Shown here: positions 35,680 to 50,340 of the stretch, piece by piece
Layout of the letters: each line of letters starts with the position of its first letter
Numbering within the stretch: position 1 is the first letter of the stretch
Source: Corylus avellana
Lineage: Eukaryota > Streptophyta > Magnoliopsida > Fagales > Betulaceae
Length of the DNA stretch: 64,000 bases
Reading direction: 5' to 3'
Assembly (NCBI RefSeq): GCF_901000735.1
Contig: NC_081549.1
Location: 4,827,416 to 4,891,415 of the forward strand
Position numbers and translations under genes: made by a program
Notes under the pieces: generated by a model
Database searches by the model: none
What the model was told of the DNA's origin: nothing
What the model saw: the letters and a program-made list of their open reading frames with translations, nothing else

Positions 35680-35913
35680 AAAAGTCCTCTCTCAGTCCCT
35701 CGCTCTCCCTCCCGCGCTCACCCTCTTTCCTCCAGCGAGTTCATCGGCCACCGGAAATCCCCTCTAAGTCCCTCGCTCTCCCTCCCGTGCTCACCCTCTC
35801 TCTCCTCCGGCGAGTTCTTCGGCACCGGCGAAGCTGTCTGTCCGTCGCAAGGTTCTGTCCACTGTCTCTCTCACTCCGGCGAAGCTGAAGGCTCTCTCTC
35901 TCCTCCACCGGTG
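35680..35913 (+). promoter_or_regulatory. Probable untranslated leader exon with internal duplication
   Basis: A C/T-rich, GC-rich island typical of plant 5' UTRs. A unit of about 65-70 bases is duplicated in tandem (about 35686-35757 and 35761-35828; both contain GTCCCTCGCTCTCCCTCCC and CGAGTTC). It ends CCGGTG|GTAAGTAATC, a strong splice donor at 35914. The downstream gene is unclear: the next plus-strand gene is the MEF1-like PPR whose 5' end lies in the gap at 38386. Transcription is inferred only. Confidence 0.4.
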
Positions 35914-36759
35914 GTAAGTAATCCCTCTCTCTCCTCCATATTCAAAATCTAGGGCTTTTTGATTTATGTGTAGTGGGTGCTAGAATAGTGTATTAGATTC
36001 ATGTGTATTTAGGGTTTAGATTTCTGTTTTTTTGAATATTATTGGGTATGGATTTGAAAACTAGTATGAAACGGAATAGAAGAAACACAAGTAAGGTTTA
36101 AGCATGGCATAGTGAATTTTGAATCGGGACGGAACCAAAATTTCTCATTGGGGGATCAAAGCATGAATGAGAGGCCAAATTATTTATATATTTTAAGGAA
36201 AAGTTTTATAAAGGGGTGTTTGTTCCTTCCCTGCTTCGAACTATTTGTCTCGTAATGACCCATCATAGGTATGTAGTAATAGGGATAAAATCAAGATGAA
36301 ATAGGTTTAGTAGAATTAGGATTTATTTGAATATTTGAAATCTTATCATTTTTTATGTTATTCATTATAGTCTATTTAAAGACCATTTGGTTGTAAATAA
36401 AAGAATCTGAGAAAGTATTTGTGAAATTATGGTATTCTCCGGCCCTAGCGGAGTTTTGTGATCTCTCCTATTTGAAATAAGCTATTGTGGTAAATAAAAT
36501 AATTGTTTCACTCAGACCCCATTTCTTGATACAACCCAACCTCAGTAACCTACCGTGTAGATACTAGAATCAACATGAAAAACAGATATTAGAAAGCAAT
36601 TTAAAAGTATACTATATATGATCTCAAAGATGCAGCCAGAAACAGCTCAGATAATTAATCGTTAACACCAAAAGGCTACACTACCCATTTTTGGAAGAGT
36701 TGCCATATATATATATATATATATATATATGAAGCAATGATCATTTACAATGATATAAA
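35914..36759. other. Non-coding; possible intron
   Basis: AT-rich sequence following the donor at 35914. It includes a TA repeat at about 36705-36730. No gene was seen. Confidence 0.4.
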
Positions 36760-37095
36760 TCATGAATAAGTGAAGTACCTTAAAATGTTCTTTCCTAATT
36801 GTTGGTGTACTACACGCTCAAAATTCACAAGCACTTGCAGTAATACTGGGAGAGGTGAGAAGACAGAATCAGATTCATCTAATTCCCCCTCTTCATGGCC
36901 TCCAACTTGTGCATGAACCTTTTCTAAATCACCAACTGTGATGCCTAAACTACCTCCAAACTCCCCTAATATTACCTTACTCCTCACCAGCTGGTGCAAG
37001 GCCTTCTCTAGCTTGTTACTTACTGAGCTGAAAGCATGTTCCTCATCAATATTCTGCTCTTCAAGATTCTCCTGCTCTTCCATCTCTTCACTCTT
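36760..37095 (-). CDS. Hypothetical acidic protein fragment
   Basis: A minus-strand frame with a well-formed coding look: from the ATG near 37084 an acidic start (MEEQENLEEQNIDEEHAF), then SNKLEKALHQLVRSKVILGE, an acidic linker (GGHEEGELDESDSVF) and VLLQVLVNFERVVHQQLGKN. It runs into ATTTTAAG|GTACTTC, a possible donor near 36780, so it may be an exon of a longer gene or a pseudogene remnant. I recognise no domain and see no partner exon. Treat as a low-confidence lead. Confidence 0.3.
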   Translation of the reverse strand, partial: KSEEMEEQENLEEQNIDEEHAFSSVSNKLEKALHQLVRSKVILGEFGGSLGITVGDLEKVHAQVGGHEEGELDESDSVFSPLPVLLQVLVNFERVVHQQLGKNILRYFTYS

Positions 37096-38385
37096 CAAGC
37101 CCACAAGGTAAGGTTTTCTGTTTGGTCCTTTGATTGATCACCATTATATGACTTGTCTCCCATGATATTGTCTTGGCGATGCAATGCATGTGCAACCCAT
37201 CTTCAATGAAGTTTATGCCGTTCTCAACCATCGACAATACTTGCCTATGATTACTGATGATGAGCTTTCAAGTATTCGCTCTCTGATACATGTCATTATG
37301 TCCAAGAGCATGTAAAATTTAATATAGTGACTTTGTCTTTTTGAGAAATTATCATGTAACTCTTTAAAAGGATTGTGTTGGGAGTAATGTGGAGGAGCTT
37401 GTCTATAAGAACATTCGGTTCGAGGTGGGCTAGCAACTTCAAATTCCTTTTTTTTTTTGTCATTTATGTTTATTGCATATTTCTTACTGTTTATGAAAGT
37501 TTTTTAGAGGGTTCTTTGATTTTTTGTTCATTTATTTTTGGGGGAGTTGGATTTATGGGTTGCTGGTTGTTTTAGATAGTGAAAGTGTTTGTTAATTTGT
37601 AGTTATAACATGCAAATGATGGTGTCAGTGTTATAATCGAAGCTAGATTTAGTTATTCAAGTATTGGTTTTTGGTCTGATTGATCTTTTGTCACTATACG
37701 TTTGTGATGTATGGTTCTTTCAGGATTTGTTTATTTATATTTGGAAACTGAATGTAGCTTTTGGAAAAATAGTGAATTTGGGGCAGTGGGTTTTAGTAGG
37801 GTTATTGTTGTTTTAGTGTCTATATTTTTTTCCTCTTCACAATTATTGTGTATCTTAATGTGGCATCTAATGTATCTATTATTTATAGTTCTCTATTTTA
37901 TGTTTGTTTTGCATATGCAGGAAAGGTTAGAGTTGTCTCAAGTATTAAGTTAAAATTTTATCTTATTGAAAAACAGCGTGTATGTCCTTGAGAATTAGGT
38001 TGTAACAAAATGGTGTATTTTACAAGAAAATGTAGATGAATGCATTTGCAACCTAAGAAAATGACGTATTTTATAAGAAAATGTAGATTGACGCATTTGC
38101 AGGTCCTAGGCAATTGCCTCTATATGTTTTTCCAAAAATTCACCAAGTTGATGCTACTTACAGTCTTCGGTACCACAAATCATCAAATGATTACTTTGTT
38201 GTGAAACGGAAGGAGGGGTAAAGCTGTTTTCTTGATTCACAGTACAAGGGAAAAAATTGAGAGTATAGAAAGAGAAGACACAAACACACACCAAAAATCT
38301 ATGATCAAACAATGGCTTGAGAAGACATACAACGTTAACCATTTCCAAGTCTACTATGAGTAATGCAAAAAAGGCACTCATACTG
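37096..38385. other. Non-coding up to assembly gap
   Basis: T-rich sequence on the plus strand, with no recognisable protein. It abuts the 100-N gap. The missing first part of the MEF1-like gene must be in or across the gap. Confidence 0.4.
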
Positions 38386-38485
38386 NNNNNNNNNNNNNNN
38401 NNNNNNNNNNNNNNNNNNNNNNNNNNNNNNNNNNNNNNNNNNNNNNNNNNNNNNNNNNNNNNNNNNNNNNNNNNNNNNNNNNNNN
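38386..38485. other. Assembly gap (100 N)
   Basis: Exactly 100 N, a conventional length for a gap of unknown size. It removes the 5' end of the MEF1-like gene. Confidence 0.99.
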
Positions 38486-39847
38486 CAGTCTGTGCATTGC
38501 CTTGCTGTGAAGACTGGGTTTGAATTTGATGTGTTTGTGGGGAGCTCAATGGTTGACATGTACGCCAAGTGTGGAGAAATTGGATATGCTCGGAAGGTGT
38601 TTGACGAAATGCCTGAGAAGAACGTGGTTTCCTGGACTGGGATGATATATGGATATGCTCAGTTGGGTGTGGATGAGGAGGCTTTGAGACTATTTAAGAA
38701 AGCTTTGTTTGAAAATTTGGATGTTAACGATTTTACACTTTCGAGTGTTGTACGGATTTGTAGCAATTTGACGCTACTCGAACTGGGGAGGCAAGTACAT
38801 GGGTTGTGCTTTAAGACATGCTTTGATAAGTCAACCTTTGTAGGTACTTCTTTGATTTCGTTGTACTCTAAGTGTGGAGTTATCGAGGGAGCTTATCGGG
38901 TATATGATGAGATCCCCGTTAGGAATCTTGGTTTCTGGAATGCAATGCTAATAGCTTGTGCTCAGCATGCGCACACAGATAGAGCTTTTGAGCTGTTTAA
39001 AGAGATGGAAGGTGTTGGGATGAAGCCAAATTTCATCACTTTTTTGTGTATGCTTTATGCTTGTAGCCATGCGGGGTTAGTTGAAAAGGGGCGATTTTAC
39101 TTTGAGCAAATGAAGGAGTGTGGAATCGAGCCAGGGGATCAGCACTATACTTCCATGGTGGACTTGCTTGGCCGTGCTGGAAAATTGCAGGATGCAGTTT
39201 CGATTATTAAGGAAATGTCCACAGAGCCAACAGAATCTGTATGGGGAGCTTTGATGACCGGGTGTAGAATCCATGGGGATACTGAATTGGCTGCCTTTGC
39301 TGCTGATAAAGTCTTTGAGTTGGGTCCTGTGAGCCCAGGCATACACGTGCTACTCTCTAACGCTTATGCCGCTGCTGGAAGATACAAGGACGCAGCCAAA
39401 GCCAGGAAGATGCTAAGGGACCGGGGGAAGAAGAAGGAAACAGGTTTAAGCTGGGTTGAGGAGGGAAACAGAGTTCACGCATTTGCTTCTGGGGATAGGT
39501 CTAATGCAAAAACTGAAGAGATTTATCAGAAGTTGGAAGAACTTGGGGAGGAAATGGAGAGAGCTGGTTATGTTCCAGACACGAGTTTTGTGCTTCGAGA
39601 AGTGGATGGTGAAGAGAAAAAACAGGCAATTAGGCATCACAGTGAAAGACTAGCCATTGCATTTGGGCTCATTAGCTTTCCACCTGAAAGGCCAATCAGG
39701 GTTATGAAGAACTTGCGTGTTTGTGGTGATTGTCATACTGCAATCAAGTTTATGTCTAAGTGCACTGGACGATTGATCATTGTGAGGGATAATAACCGGT
39801 TCCATAGATTTGAGGATGGTAAATGCAATTGTGGAGATTATTGGTGA
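38486..39847 (+). CDS. MEF1: MEF1-like mitochondrial PPR-DYW editing factor (5' partial)
   Basis: The 3' 453 codons of a PLS-E-DYW PPR gene, intronless in the visible part. It follows Arabidopsis MEF1 (At5g52630, about 588 aa), a mitochondrial C-to-U editing factor, closely along its length; target sites are inferred. The first codons (SVHCLAVKTGFEFDVFVGSS) correspond to about residue 145, so roughly 430 bp of coding sequence is in the gap. PLS repeats include VDMYAKCGEIGYARKVFDEM and MLYACSHAGLVEKG. E/E+ includes KKETGLSWVEEGNRVHAFAS. The DYW domain has the HSE motif (HHSERLAIAFG), CGDC and the canonical C-terminal DYW. Sequence before the gap does not encode the missing part. Confidence 0.9.
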   Translation, partial: QSVHCLAVKTGFEFDVFVGSSMVDMYAKCGEIGYARKVFDEMPEKNVVSWTGMIYGYAQLGVDEEALRLFKKALFENLDVNDFTLSSVVRICSNLTLLELGRQVHGLCFKTCFDKSTFVGTSLISLYSKCGVIEGAYRVYDEIPVRNLGFWNAMLIACAQHAHTDRAFELFKEMEGVGMKPNFITFLCMLYACSHAGLVEKGRFYFEQMKECGIEPGDQHYTSMVDLLGRAGKLQDAVSIIKEMSTEPTESVWGALMTGCRIHGDTELAAFAADKVFELGPVSPGIHVLLSNAYAAAGRYKDAAKARKMLRDRGKKKETGLSWVEEGNRVHAFASGDRSNAKTEEIYQKLEELGEEMERAGYVPDTSFVLREVDGEEKKQAIRHHSERLAIAFGLISFPPERPIRVMKNLRVCGDCHTAIKFMSKCTGRLIIVRDNNRFHRFEDGKCNCGDYW

Positions 39848-39870
39848 CAGGCAAACAATTACAAGAGAGG

Positions 39871-40050
39871 TTTTTTTTTTTTTATATGACGTGAAACCGT
39901 TTAAGGCAAGGTCACTTCACGACCTATCCTGGTTGGATAAACCCTGGATATATGACTCACCGTAAGGATCATGTATGGGTTGACCAAGGACTCGAACAGC
40001 CGAGCTCGTAGTATTAACCAAACGAATCGATCATTTGAGCTAACCCTTCA
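39871..40050 (-). mobile_element. tRNA-derived SINE
   Basis: On the minus strand a polymerase III A box (TAGCTCAAATG, 40042-40032) and B box (GTTCGAGTCC, 39997-39988) are spaced about as in tRNAs, and the element ends in an A-tail, seen as the T-run at 39871-39883. It is about 180 bp, lying 24 bases after the MEF1-like stop codon, in its 3' UTR region. No clear target duplication was found. Confidence 0.75.
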
Positions 40051-41060
40051 CAGTTGGAATATTTTTCCAAGTCATTATTTGTTATCTTGTCAACTATATC
40101 ATTCTTTGGCCATTAAATATTTTCAGATGGTCTTGCATCTCCATTTCTTCTATACACTGCTAAATGCTTTTCTCATGGGGTATCTAGACTCTTGTCGTTT
40201 TGAATGGACGAGCACAGGTTCCCCGATTGTATATCTAGATCAGAAGATCATATATAGTCCAGGCATTCGTAGGTCAACGTACAAGATCAACGTATTTGCA
40301 CTATTATTTTAAAATGATTATTCACATTACAATTAAAACTTTCTAAAATCACTATGCTATTAATAAAGAAAAACTAGTCAAATTATAATTAAAGCTCCCT
40401 AAATTTTCTTATAAACCCTAATATCACGTGATAAGAAGTTAATACGAGACCCTTTGCATTCTATCCATTTAAAAAAAATTAATCTTCTTTTAATTTTTAA
40501 GATTTTTATTAATTTTACAAAAATTTCTTCCAAACCAAAACTCATTTAAAATAGTGTCAAGTGTCTATAAATATTTAAATTATTAACGTCATTAATAGTA
40601 GTTTATTAACTTAGACTAAATTTAATGTACATTTTAAATGTTTATAAACACTTAGCACTATTTTAAATGGGTTTGAGGATATTTCATCCAAACTAATTTG
40701 GAAGAAATTTATATCCCTCACTTAAAACTCTAGTTCCGCCCGTGACAGTATAAAATAGGTTTATATACGTATAGAGGATTGATTATTATTTTTTAATTAA
40801 AAAAATAAAAATAAAAAGAACGAGAAGCATGGTTAAATCAGACACTCACGAGGACTTATTACTTGTATATAAAAGACGCCAAACCACTTTTTTAACTAAC
40901 AAAATATGGCCTTGGGAAATTGGTAAATAAATACTTTGATTTTTTTACCATCCAAGCTAGGAAGGTTGTTCTGAGCTACTTTGGTCAAATGGTTAATCTA
41001 ATATAATTAGTGATTAATTAATTGGTAATTTGGTATTAACAAATGTCAGATCGGTTAATT
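40051..41060. other. Intergenic, no gene supported
   Basis: AT-rich. Contains the MITE-like repeat at 40521-40712 and then reaches the next gap. No coding region of the guanylate kinase gene is visible before the gap. Confidence 0.5.
40521..40712. repeat. MITE-like inverted repeat
   Basis: AAATTTCTTCCAAACCAAAA on the left is matched by AAATTTCTTCCAAATTAGTT on the reverse strand at the right end. Both continue to CATTTAAAATAGTG and TATAAA.ATTT further in. Length is about 190 bp and it is non-coding. Confidence 0.6.
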
Positions 41061-41160
41061 NNNNNNNNNNNNNNNNNNNNNNNNNNNNNNNNNNNNNNNN
41101 NNNNNNNNNNNNNNNNNNNNNNNNNNNNNNNNNNNNNNNNNNNNNNNNNNNNNNNNNNNN
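41061..41160. other. Assembly gap (100 N)
   Basis: Exactly 100 N. It hides the 5' exons of the guanylate kinase gene. Confidence 0.99.
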
Positions 41161-41161
41161 C

Positions 41162-42029
41162 ATCGATGTTCAAGGGGCAAAGTCTGTGAGGGATAGCCCT
41201 CTTGAAGCTATATTCATCTTTGTCTGTCCACCATCAATGGACCAGCTTGAGAAGCGCCTCCGCGCAAGGTGAGTTAGGGATCCCCCGTTTATATCTTTTT
41301 CATTCTCAAATTCTACCATCCTGGTTCCAACCTGAATATTGTGAACAGGGCGACTGAGACCGAGGAACAGATCTTAAAACGACTCCAAAATGCTCAGGCA
41401 GAGATTAAGCAAGGCCAATCATCAAGCATCTTTGATCATATCTTGTATAATGATAATCTTGAGGACTGTTATGAGAGTCTTAAGGTAAGCATCTGATATG
41501 CTTTGACGTGTGCAGATATTTTTATGTTTTATGTTTTATTAACATTCTGATATAATAACTCTCATTTGGTGCAGAAACTCTTGGGACTTGATGGAAATGT
41601 CACTGCTTCCCCTAAATCATGTAAGAAGTCCCTCAAATACATCACTTTCATTTTCTTGTTGATTTTTTTTATATGCCATCAAAATTCAATTCAATTGTTT
41701 AAATGTCAATGCAGCAATAAAAGGGGTTGATCTTCCTATGGACCTATCAATATCAAAAATTGATCAGAAAGTCATCATTAACTGCGGAAATCCGGAACTA
41801 AAAACAGCATCAAAGAACTTGTAAGTTTAGCTCTCATTTTTTGTTTTGATTAATACCCAAAACTGAGTTTTCAATTTATTTACATATGTATATGTCGTGG
41901 GTTGTGAGCAGGATTGTGATGGATTTGTCCTCACTCAAAGGAGGGGCACCTGGGCGTACAAGAGGGCTAGATTTTTATGCCATTGACTCGTTTTCAGATG
42001 GGTTGAATGGATTCAACCAGCTGCGCTAA
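41162..42029 (+). CDS. GK-1: Guanylate kinase, plant AGK/GK-1 type (3' partial)
   Basis: GMP kinase (GMP + ATP to GDP + ADP). Five exons are visible: 41162-41268, 41349-41484, 41575-41620, 41715-41820, 41912-42029. All introns are GT/AG and keep frame, giving 170 C-terminal residues. The first exon holds the conserved [10 protein letters not shown] and [19 protein letters not shown], the second holds [18 protein letters not shown], typical of the second half of the kinase domain. The GMP-binding and P-loop parts lie in the gap. After the kinase domain an about 85-residue C-terminal extension follows ([26 protein letters not shown]), seen in cytosolic plant GKs but not in bacterial or animal ones. 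It closely resembles Arabidopsis GK-1/GK-2; which one cannot be told. Confidence 0.9.
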
Positions 42030-42429
42030 CCATCAGCGGCTATACTAACTTGGGGGGGTCTCATTTTCAAAAATTCTCTTCAATCTTTTCTTATTTAACG
42101 TTAAAACGGGGAAAAAAAATAAAAGAAAGTGAAAAAGCTCTAGATGTTATGTGAGACCATGGCATTATTTGAATTTTTTTTTTCCCTTCTCTATGTTCTT
42201 TTTCTCCCCCAATTCTTTGTTTGTTTTAGAATACTGGAACAATTAACGTTTCCTACATGAGCAATGAGAAATGATTTTATGATTTGTGCGGCAATGAAGG
42301 TACTTTTGCAGCCAACTTGATCACACAACTGCCACCAGCTTATTATCACAAGTGTTTTCGGTTTATAGGGAATTTTTTTTCAAAAATATTATCAAACAAC
42401 TCGATGAAAAGACATTTTAAAAATACAAA

Positions 42430-42720
42430 TTACTTTTCATGACTACCTTAATTAAGATACCTGTAAAAACACTATCATGTCATGTTAAAATATCTATATC
42501 AGTTGTCCTCAAGATGTAATTCAATAGGTTGAGACAAATTATTTTTCATGACTACCTTAGTTAAGATACTTGCAAAAACACTGTCATGTCATGTTAAAAT
42601 ATCTCTAACAGTTGTTTACAATACTATCATGTCATATTAAAATATCTCTAACAGTTGTTTACAATACTATCATGTCATGTTAAAATATCTCTAGCAGTTG
42701 TTTTTAAGATGTAGTTCAAT
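42430..42720. repeat. Local tandem repeat cluster
   Basis: A unit with CTATCATGTCATGTTAAAAT followed by ATCTCTAACAGTTGTTTACA recurs: three close copies at about 42579-42708, plus two longer diverged copies of about 110 bases (about 42430-42540 and from 42541) that share TTTTCATGACTACCTTA. A further diverged copy is near 42836-42865. Confidence 0.7.
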
Positions 42721-43131
42721 TGGCTAAAATTACACCTAATAAAACGGAGATTACTAATTCAAATTATCTTTTCCCTCTTGTAGAGATGTTAAAAAAAAAT
42801 TTCTATTAGTTGATCCATAAGATACTTGTAAAAAGACTATTATGTCATGTTAAAATATCTCTCTGAGTTGAAGAGTCTTTTATTCCATCTACTAGCAGAA
42901 TATTCCCTTGTTCCTCCCTTCCCATTAAATTGTTTTTCAACTGTAAAAGAAATCGAAATTAATAGGTAGTTGGTCAATGGTGGCAGTCTCCGAAGAAATA
43001 GTCAAATTTCTAGAAAGATGGTGGCAGCTGCTATAGTGTCATTAGTGTGGTGTGCAGTTGGTGGCTCTTGGAGTAGTTGAAACAAATCCATTTCATTATT
43101 ATTATTATTATTACTATTATTATTATTTTTT

Positions 43132-43231
43132 NNNNNNNNNNNNNNNNNNNNNNNNNNNNNNNNNNNNNNNNNNNNNNNNNNNNNNNNNNNNNNNNNNNNN
43201 NNNNNNNNNNNNNNNNNNNNNNNNNNNNNNN
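43132..43231. other. Assembly gap (100 N)
   Basis: Exactly 100 N, next to a TTA/ATT microsatellite that may have caused assembly failure. Confidence 0.99.
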
Positions 43232-44070
43232 ATTCTCAAAGATTGAGACTCGCATTTTAGATTATTTAAGATTCTGAAATGGGTAAAATGACATTCTTGC
43301 ACATAATCCGACAAAGGGGAAGATCCACTCTTTCAGCTCACTCTAGCTTCAACTGGGAGCTTGTCTTGCAATCTAATGAAGACTAACGGACAAGGATCCT
43401 GTTAATTATTAAGTTGTCTTTCATAAAAATTTGAACAATTTATAAGAGGAAGTTGCAAAGTCGAGCCGTGATTAAGAGCACGCCGCATACTAAGCACGCT
43501 AGGCAGCAAATTTTTTTTTTTTAATGTTTTAATAAAAAAAAAAAAAAAAAAATTGCCGGCGTGCTTCACCCTGCAAAGTCTATCTATTTCGGGCAACTCT
43601 CATTTTTTAAAGAAAAATGATAAAGGCACAACTTAAACCTAATTTTGGCCAAACTTTTCTCTTTAAGTTTTTTTTTTTTTTAAAAAAAAAAATTGTCTGT
43701 GAAAGAGAGAGCGCCTTAAACTAGAGAGAGAAATTTGTTTAAAAATTGGGCCAAAGTTGAGTTTAAGTTATAGTTGTATCACACCTATTTTTTAAACCGT
43801 TCGGTATTAGGAAGATTGCTACACAATTGGGATGTGGGCATGTGGGTCCAATTAAATCTGTCTCAAAATCAAGGGTTTTGTGGGTCCAATCAAATCAGAG
43901 CGAGTAATCCATGATTAATCATGATCCAATAATTGATTTTTGATGGCATCAAATAATTGTATTAATTAACATTTTCTATATCTTTCTGTCACCGCTGATT
44001 AAGATGGACAAGGCAGGCTCGATAATGCTTGCTTGTGAGAGCTTCCATGATCGATAGATAAGAGCTGTAA

Positions 44071-44104
<34 letters not shown>

Positions 44105-44921
44105 AGTGCTAAATAACAAAAATAAAATATGTTAACCTGAAATAAACTTTTGAAATCTCATTAAGACTTAATATATAAGAAAAATATTCAGTGGGATTAC
44201 ATTAATTTAACATATTATATATTGGGTTCGGGCTGATATTCTATCTGAGCCCAAATGGTGACCCAGTGGCATCATGTGAACAAAAGATTACGAAACTAGA
44301 AGGCTATCTCAAAGCCTGCTGGAGAAACCTAAAGGGCTCGACATAATAAACCTAGAGTTCAACAAAAGAATATGAATTTGAAGTTACAAAATTGGTAGCC
44401 TCCTGCTTTTTAATTTTGGAAAAAGTCTGCGTGCTTCCTCAAGCTATAGATTGCATCAATATTCTCTCAAACTATTAAAAATTGTTAATATTCTTCTACT
44501 GAAAAAAATATCCTTAATAAAATAAAAAATAAAAATCACACCCTATGCGGGCTAAACTACCCCTGAAACTCATAGGAAGTGGCCAAGCCACGATGACTAC
44601 CGCTTTTTCTTCTTCTTTTTTTTGGTTTTAAGTTTTTTTTTTCCCCCTTTTTTTCTAATTTTTAAGAGTATTTTTGTCTTATTAAAAAAATAGTTGTTTT
44701 TGTCTTTTTGTTGGCCTTGAAAAACATTAACTTTTTTTTTCTTTTTTTTTGTGTGTATAAACACAAAAGTTCTCTCCAAGATCCTTGGATAGGTGAGGCT
44801 AGGCTACATCGCTCGCCATTAAATCTACTGCAAAGGAGAGGATAATTTGCAAATTTTAGTTTATGCCTTCCACAACCTGGACCTCTCGTTGGATTGACAA
44901 CTAGAATCATTCATCTCAAAG

Positions 44922-45067
44922 CTCGTCAAATATCTCTAAAGCTCGCCAAATTTTGATCCTTTTCTAATATGGTCTTTTGTAAAGTTCATCTCGCCAGATA
45001 TCTCTAGACTCTAAAGCTTGCCAGATTTTGAACCTCTTCTAGTATGGTCTTTTGCAAAGTTCATCGC
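44922..45067. repeat. Imperfect tandem duplication (about 72 bp units)
   Basis: Both units contain ATATCTCTA, GCTYGCCARATTTTGA, and ATGGTCTTTTG.AAAGTTCAT. Unit 1 is about 44922-44992, unit 2 about 44993-45067. Confidence 0.65.
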
Positions 45068-45168
45068 GCTACTAATTGGCCTACACACAATCTCGCTAGA
45101 TGAACCGCCCACTACTTGTCATTGTGGAAGCGTTCCTACTTCGTCTTTTTTATTAGTTCTTTTCTTAC

Positions 45169-45171
<3 letters not shown>

Positions 45172-45208
<37 letters not shown>

Positions 45209-45239
45209 TTTTTTTTTTTTTTTTTTTTTTTCTTTTTTT
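45172..45239. repeat. CT microsatellite and T-run
   Basis: About 17 CT units followed by T-rich sequence to about 45239. Confidence 0.85.
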
Positions 45240-45781
45240 TCTGTTGTTGGTAAGATTCATAAATATCCTGTGTTAGAATCCTAATCCTTCAAGATTATGA
45301 ATCTTACTTTTAGGATAGTGATTTCTAGAAGTAATATAAGTGTTCTCCAGTTTATTTAAAAAGTTTAATGGAGTGTATATGAAATACTTCCAACAATGCT
45401 TTCAGCTGTATCTCAATTAACATCCACATTGAAATTCACAAGCTACCAACCCACCCAAAATGCCATATTATACTTCGAAGAAATATGCCAATTTAACATA
45501 TTTACAGCCACAAATAACAACTTCCCCAACCTTCAACCACTCTTCTTCCCAGTAACTCCGACAACAAACAAAAGAAACACATTCCAATTCAGACATGGAC
45601 ACCCCCCCAGGTCCATGTCCTACTAATCCCCCCAAAAAGGGTTTTTAAAAAAAAATAATAATAATAAAAAAAAAAAAAAAAAAAAGGAATTGTGAAAACA
45701 AAAAGGAGGAAGATTTTTTTTTTTTTTTTTTTAATATGCATCTTTCCAAGAGTAACTTGCCATTTGTTGACTCCATCTACA

Positions 45782-49647
<3,866 letters not shown>

Positions 49648-50340
49648 GGATTACAGGGTTCGACTTTTCTGGGATTTTCGATATTTGGTCAAACGGGGGT
49701 GTCGGAATTTAAAGAAGTTTGAGCTGAATATGAAACAAACCCAATCAAAATCTAACGAAATTGAATCTTTCCTTGAGCGAAAAGAGTTGGGTTTCCGAGA
49801 AAATAAATCGTAATTGGTACGAAGGGGGGAATATGAGGAAAAACAGAGGTATCACGAATTGGGTATGGAGGGAAATGCCCAGAAATGGATGAGGAATTGA
49901 GAGTCAGAGGAGATATAAAAGAAGGGGAGGGGTCGAAGAGGAAGACGATTATCAAAAGGGGAATTATAGCGTGTGAAGGACACCTTGAGAAGAATATGAA
50001 GAAGAAGAAGATGGAGAGAGAGAGAGAGAGGGTCAACCCTCTTTTCCCAGAGGCTTCCCTCCTAACCCCGTCTTCTGTGTGTGTCTGAGAAAGGGAGAGG
50101 AGGGCTCTTCTGTTGTTTTCCCAAAATGTCCAAAACAAAATTCAAGTGCTTTTGCGGGTGTTTGAATAGGAATATACTTTGTACGAAACGGGTTGTTACT
50201 AAAAATACCTCGGCTTTCTGTGGAAATTGCAGGGTAATGCCATTTTCAATTTTCATCTGCTTTTTGTGGTCTGTTTCACATAAACGCCCTTTACCAGAAT
50301 TTTTCAATCATGACAAGAGAGTATACAACTAACCGATTTT
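49648..50340 (-). promoter_or_regulatory. 5' leader and promoter region of the CPK gene
   Basis: GA-rich on the plus strand (AGAGAGAG at about 50012-50029), so CT-rich on the gene strand, as often found in plant 5' UTRs. No clear TATA box or intron is assigned. Confidence 0.4.

Larger units (their letters stand above)
42030..45781. other. Gene-free region with satellite-like repeats and a gap
   Basis: No coding region is supported. It contains a local repeat cluster (42430-42720), a TTA/ATT tract running into a 100-N gap (43132-43231), TA repeat at about 44076-44101, an imperfect 70-75-bp tandem duplication (44922-45067), and a CT repeat (about 45172-45205) followed by a T-run. Confidence 0.6.

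Noticed and set aside
38363..38485. Apparent start of the MEF1-like frame before the N gap
   Set aside because: The ATG at 38363 is joined only through N bases, and its few codons do not match the family.
42430..42720. Regular repeats considered as a CRISPR-like array
   Set aside because: Units abut with no unique spacers, the window is plant nuclear DNA, and copies are diverged.
43052..43277. Frames running through the third gap
   Set aside because: Artefacts of translating N and a TTA/ATT microsatellite.
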